This document shows, in pieces, positions 63,968-64,000 of a DNA stretch of 64,000 nucleotides. The translations under genes were made by a program, and so were the position numbers. The DNA lies in NCBI GenBank assembly GCA_002422545.1, contig DIWF01000027.1:183435-247434 (forward strand), read 5' to 3'. A model generated the notes under the pieces. The model saw nothing but the letters and a program-made list of their open reading frames with translations. It ran no database searches and was not told the origin of the DNA. The number at the start of each line of letters is the position of its first letter. Positions within the stretch are counted from its first letter, which is position 1. The stretch is from Firmicutes bacterium UBA6113. Its GTDB lineage: Bacteria; Bacillota; Clostridia; Tissierellales; Sedimentibacteraceae.

Positions 63968-64000
63968 TCAATGAAGAATTAATAATTAAGAATGAAGAAT
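63968..64000. repeat. Dispersed AT-rich repeat, copy F (cut by window end)
   Basis: TCAATGAAGAATTAATAATT, then AAGAATGAAGAAT, the same word set as copies A-E, lying directly after rpoD. It runs off the window, so the opposite arm cannot be seen. Confidence 0.65.

Overview
The window is about 64 kb of AT-rich (low-GC) DNA from an anaerobic, endospore-forming Clostridia-type firmicute. A Sedimentibacter or Tissierellia-like organism is my guess from gene style; no marker here fixes the genus. The evidence is a pyruvate:ferredoxin oxidoreductase and an acetate kinase (fermentative energy metabolism), a V-type instead of an F-type ATPase, sporulation genes (ylbJ, yqfC, yqfD and a small spore-surface-type protein), consensus sigma-A promoters, strong AGGAGG ribosome binding sites, TTG/GTG starts and a glycine T-box. 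Almost all of the window is ordinary chromosomal backbone. I see no prophage, insertion sequence, CRISPR array, toxin-antitoxin pair, rRNA or tRNA.

Layout. 1-2.2 kb: end of a uracil/xanthine permease and an NSS sodium symporter. 2.2-10.3 kb, mostly minus strand: DUF2512 membrane protein, a tiny spore-surface-type gene, nifJ, clpB and a YitT-family protein. 10.6-19.2 kb: a nine-gene V-type ATPase operon (G/H, C, I, K, F, E, A, B, D). 19.3-22.5 kb, minus strand: rnz, ylbJ, tmcAL. 22.7-25.8 kb: cobU, cobS, cobC-like and ackA. 25.9-36.4 kb: yceD-rpmF, plsX-acpP, rnc, a radical SAM gene, smc, ftsY, ylxM-ffh. 36.4-40.3 kb: rpsP-khpA-rimM-trmD, rplS with a leader, rbgA, rnhB. 40.3-46.4 kb: a thioesterase, deoC and a complete BMP-type nucleoside ABC importer. 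46.5-49.8 kb: Rrf2 regulator, yraN, mtaB, HIT protein, rpsU, yqeY. 50.1-56.7 kb: yqfC-yqfD-phoH-ybeY-(DUF3048 lipoprotein)-cdd-era-recO-DUF4342. 56.7-64 kb: T-box-controlled glyS, ccpN-like/ppsR, then dgt-dnaG-rpoD.

How it fits together. The right two thirds is the conserved translation, secretion and replication core (SRP and its receptor, ribosomal proteins, rRNA/tRNA modification and maturation, Era, primase, sigma-A). Inserted in it is a nucleoside-salvage theme: the importer, deoC, cdd, and the nucleobase permease at the left edge. Carbon flow is represented by nifJ, ackA and the CcpN/PPDK-regulator pair. V-ATPase and the NSS symporter cover ion transport.

What is unusual. (1) A family of AT-rich inverted-repeat elements sits directly at the 3' ends of clpB, the ATPase D gene, smc, ftsY, rbgA and rpoD. 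Its gene-side arm is strongly conserved while the central hairpin changes, and in clpB and rbgA the arm itself encodes the last residues and the stop codon. (2) The CcpN-like repressor has no usable ATG/GTG/TTG and appears to start at ATT. (3) A compositionally odd, structured segment lies before yqfC. (4) A terminator-like hairpin separates the importer's binding-protein gene from its ATPase gene. I did not find a clearly new multi-gene system; the repeat family is the best candidate for something undescribed.
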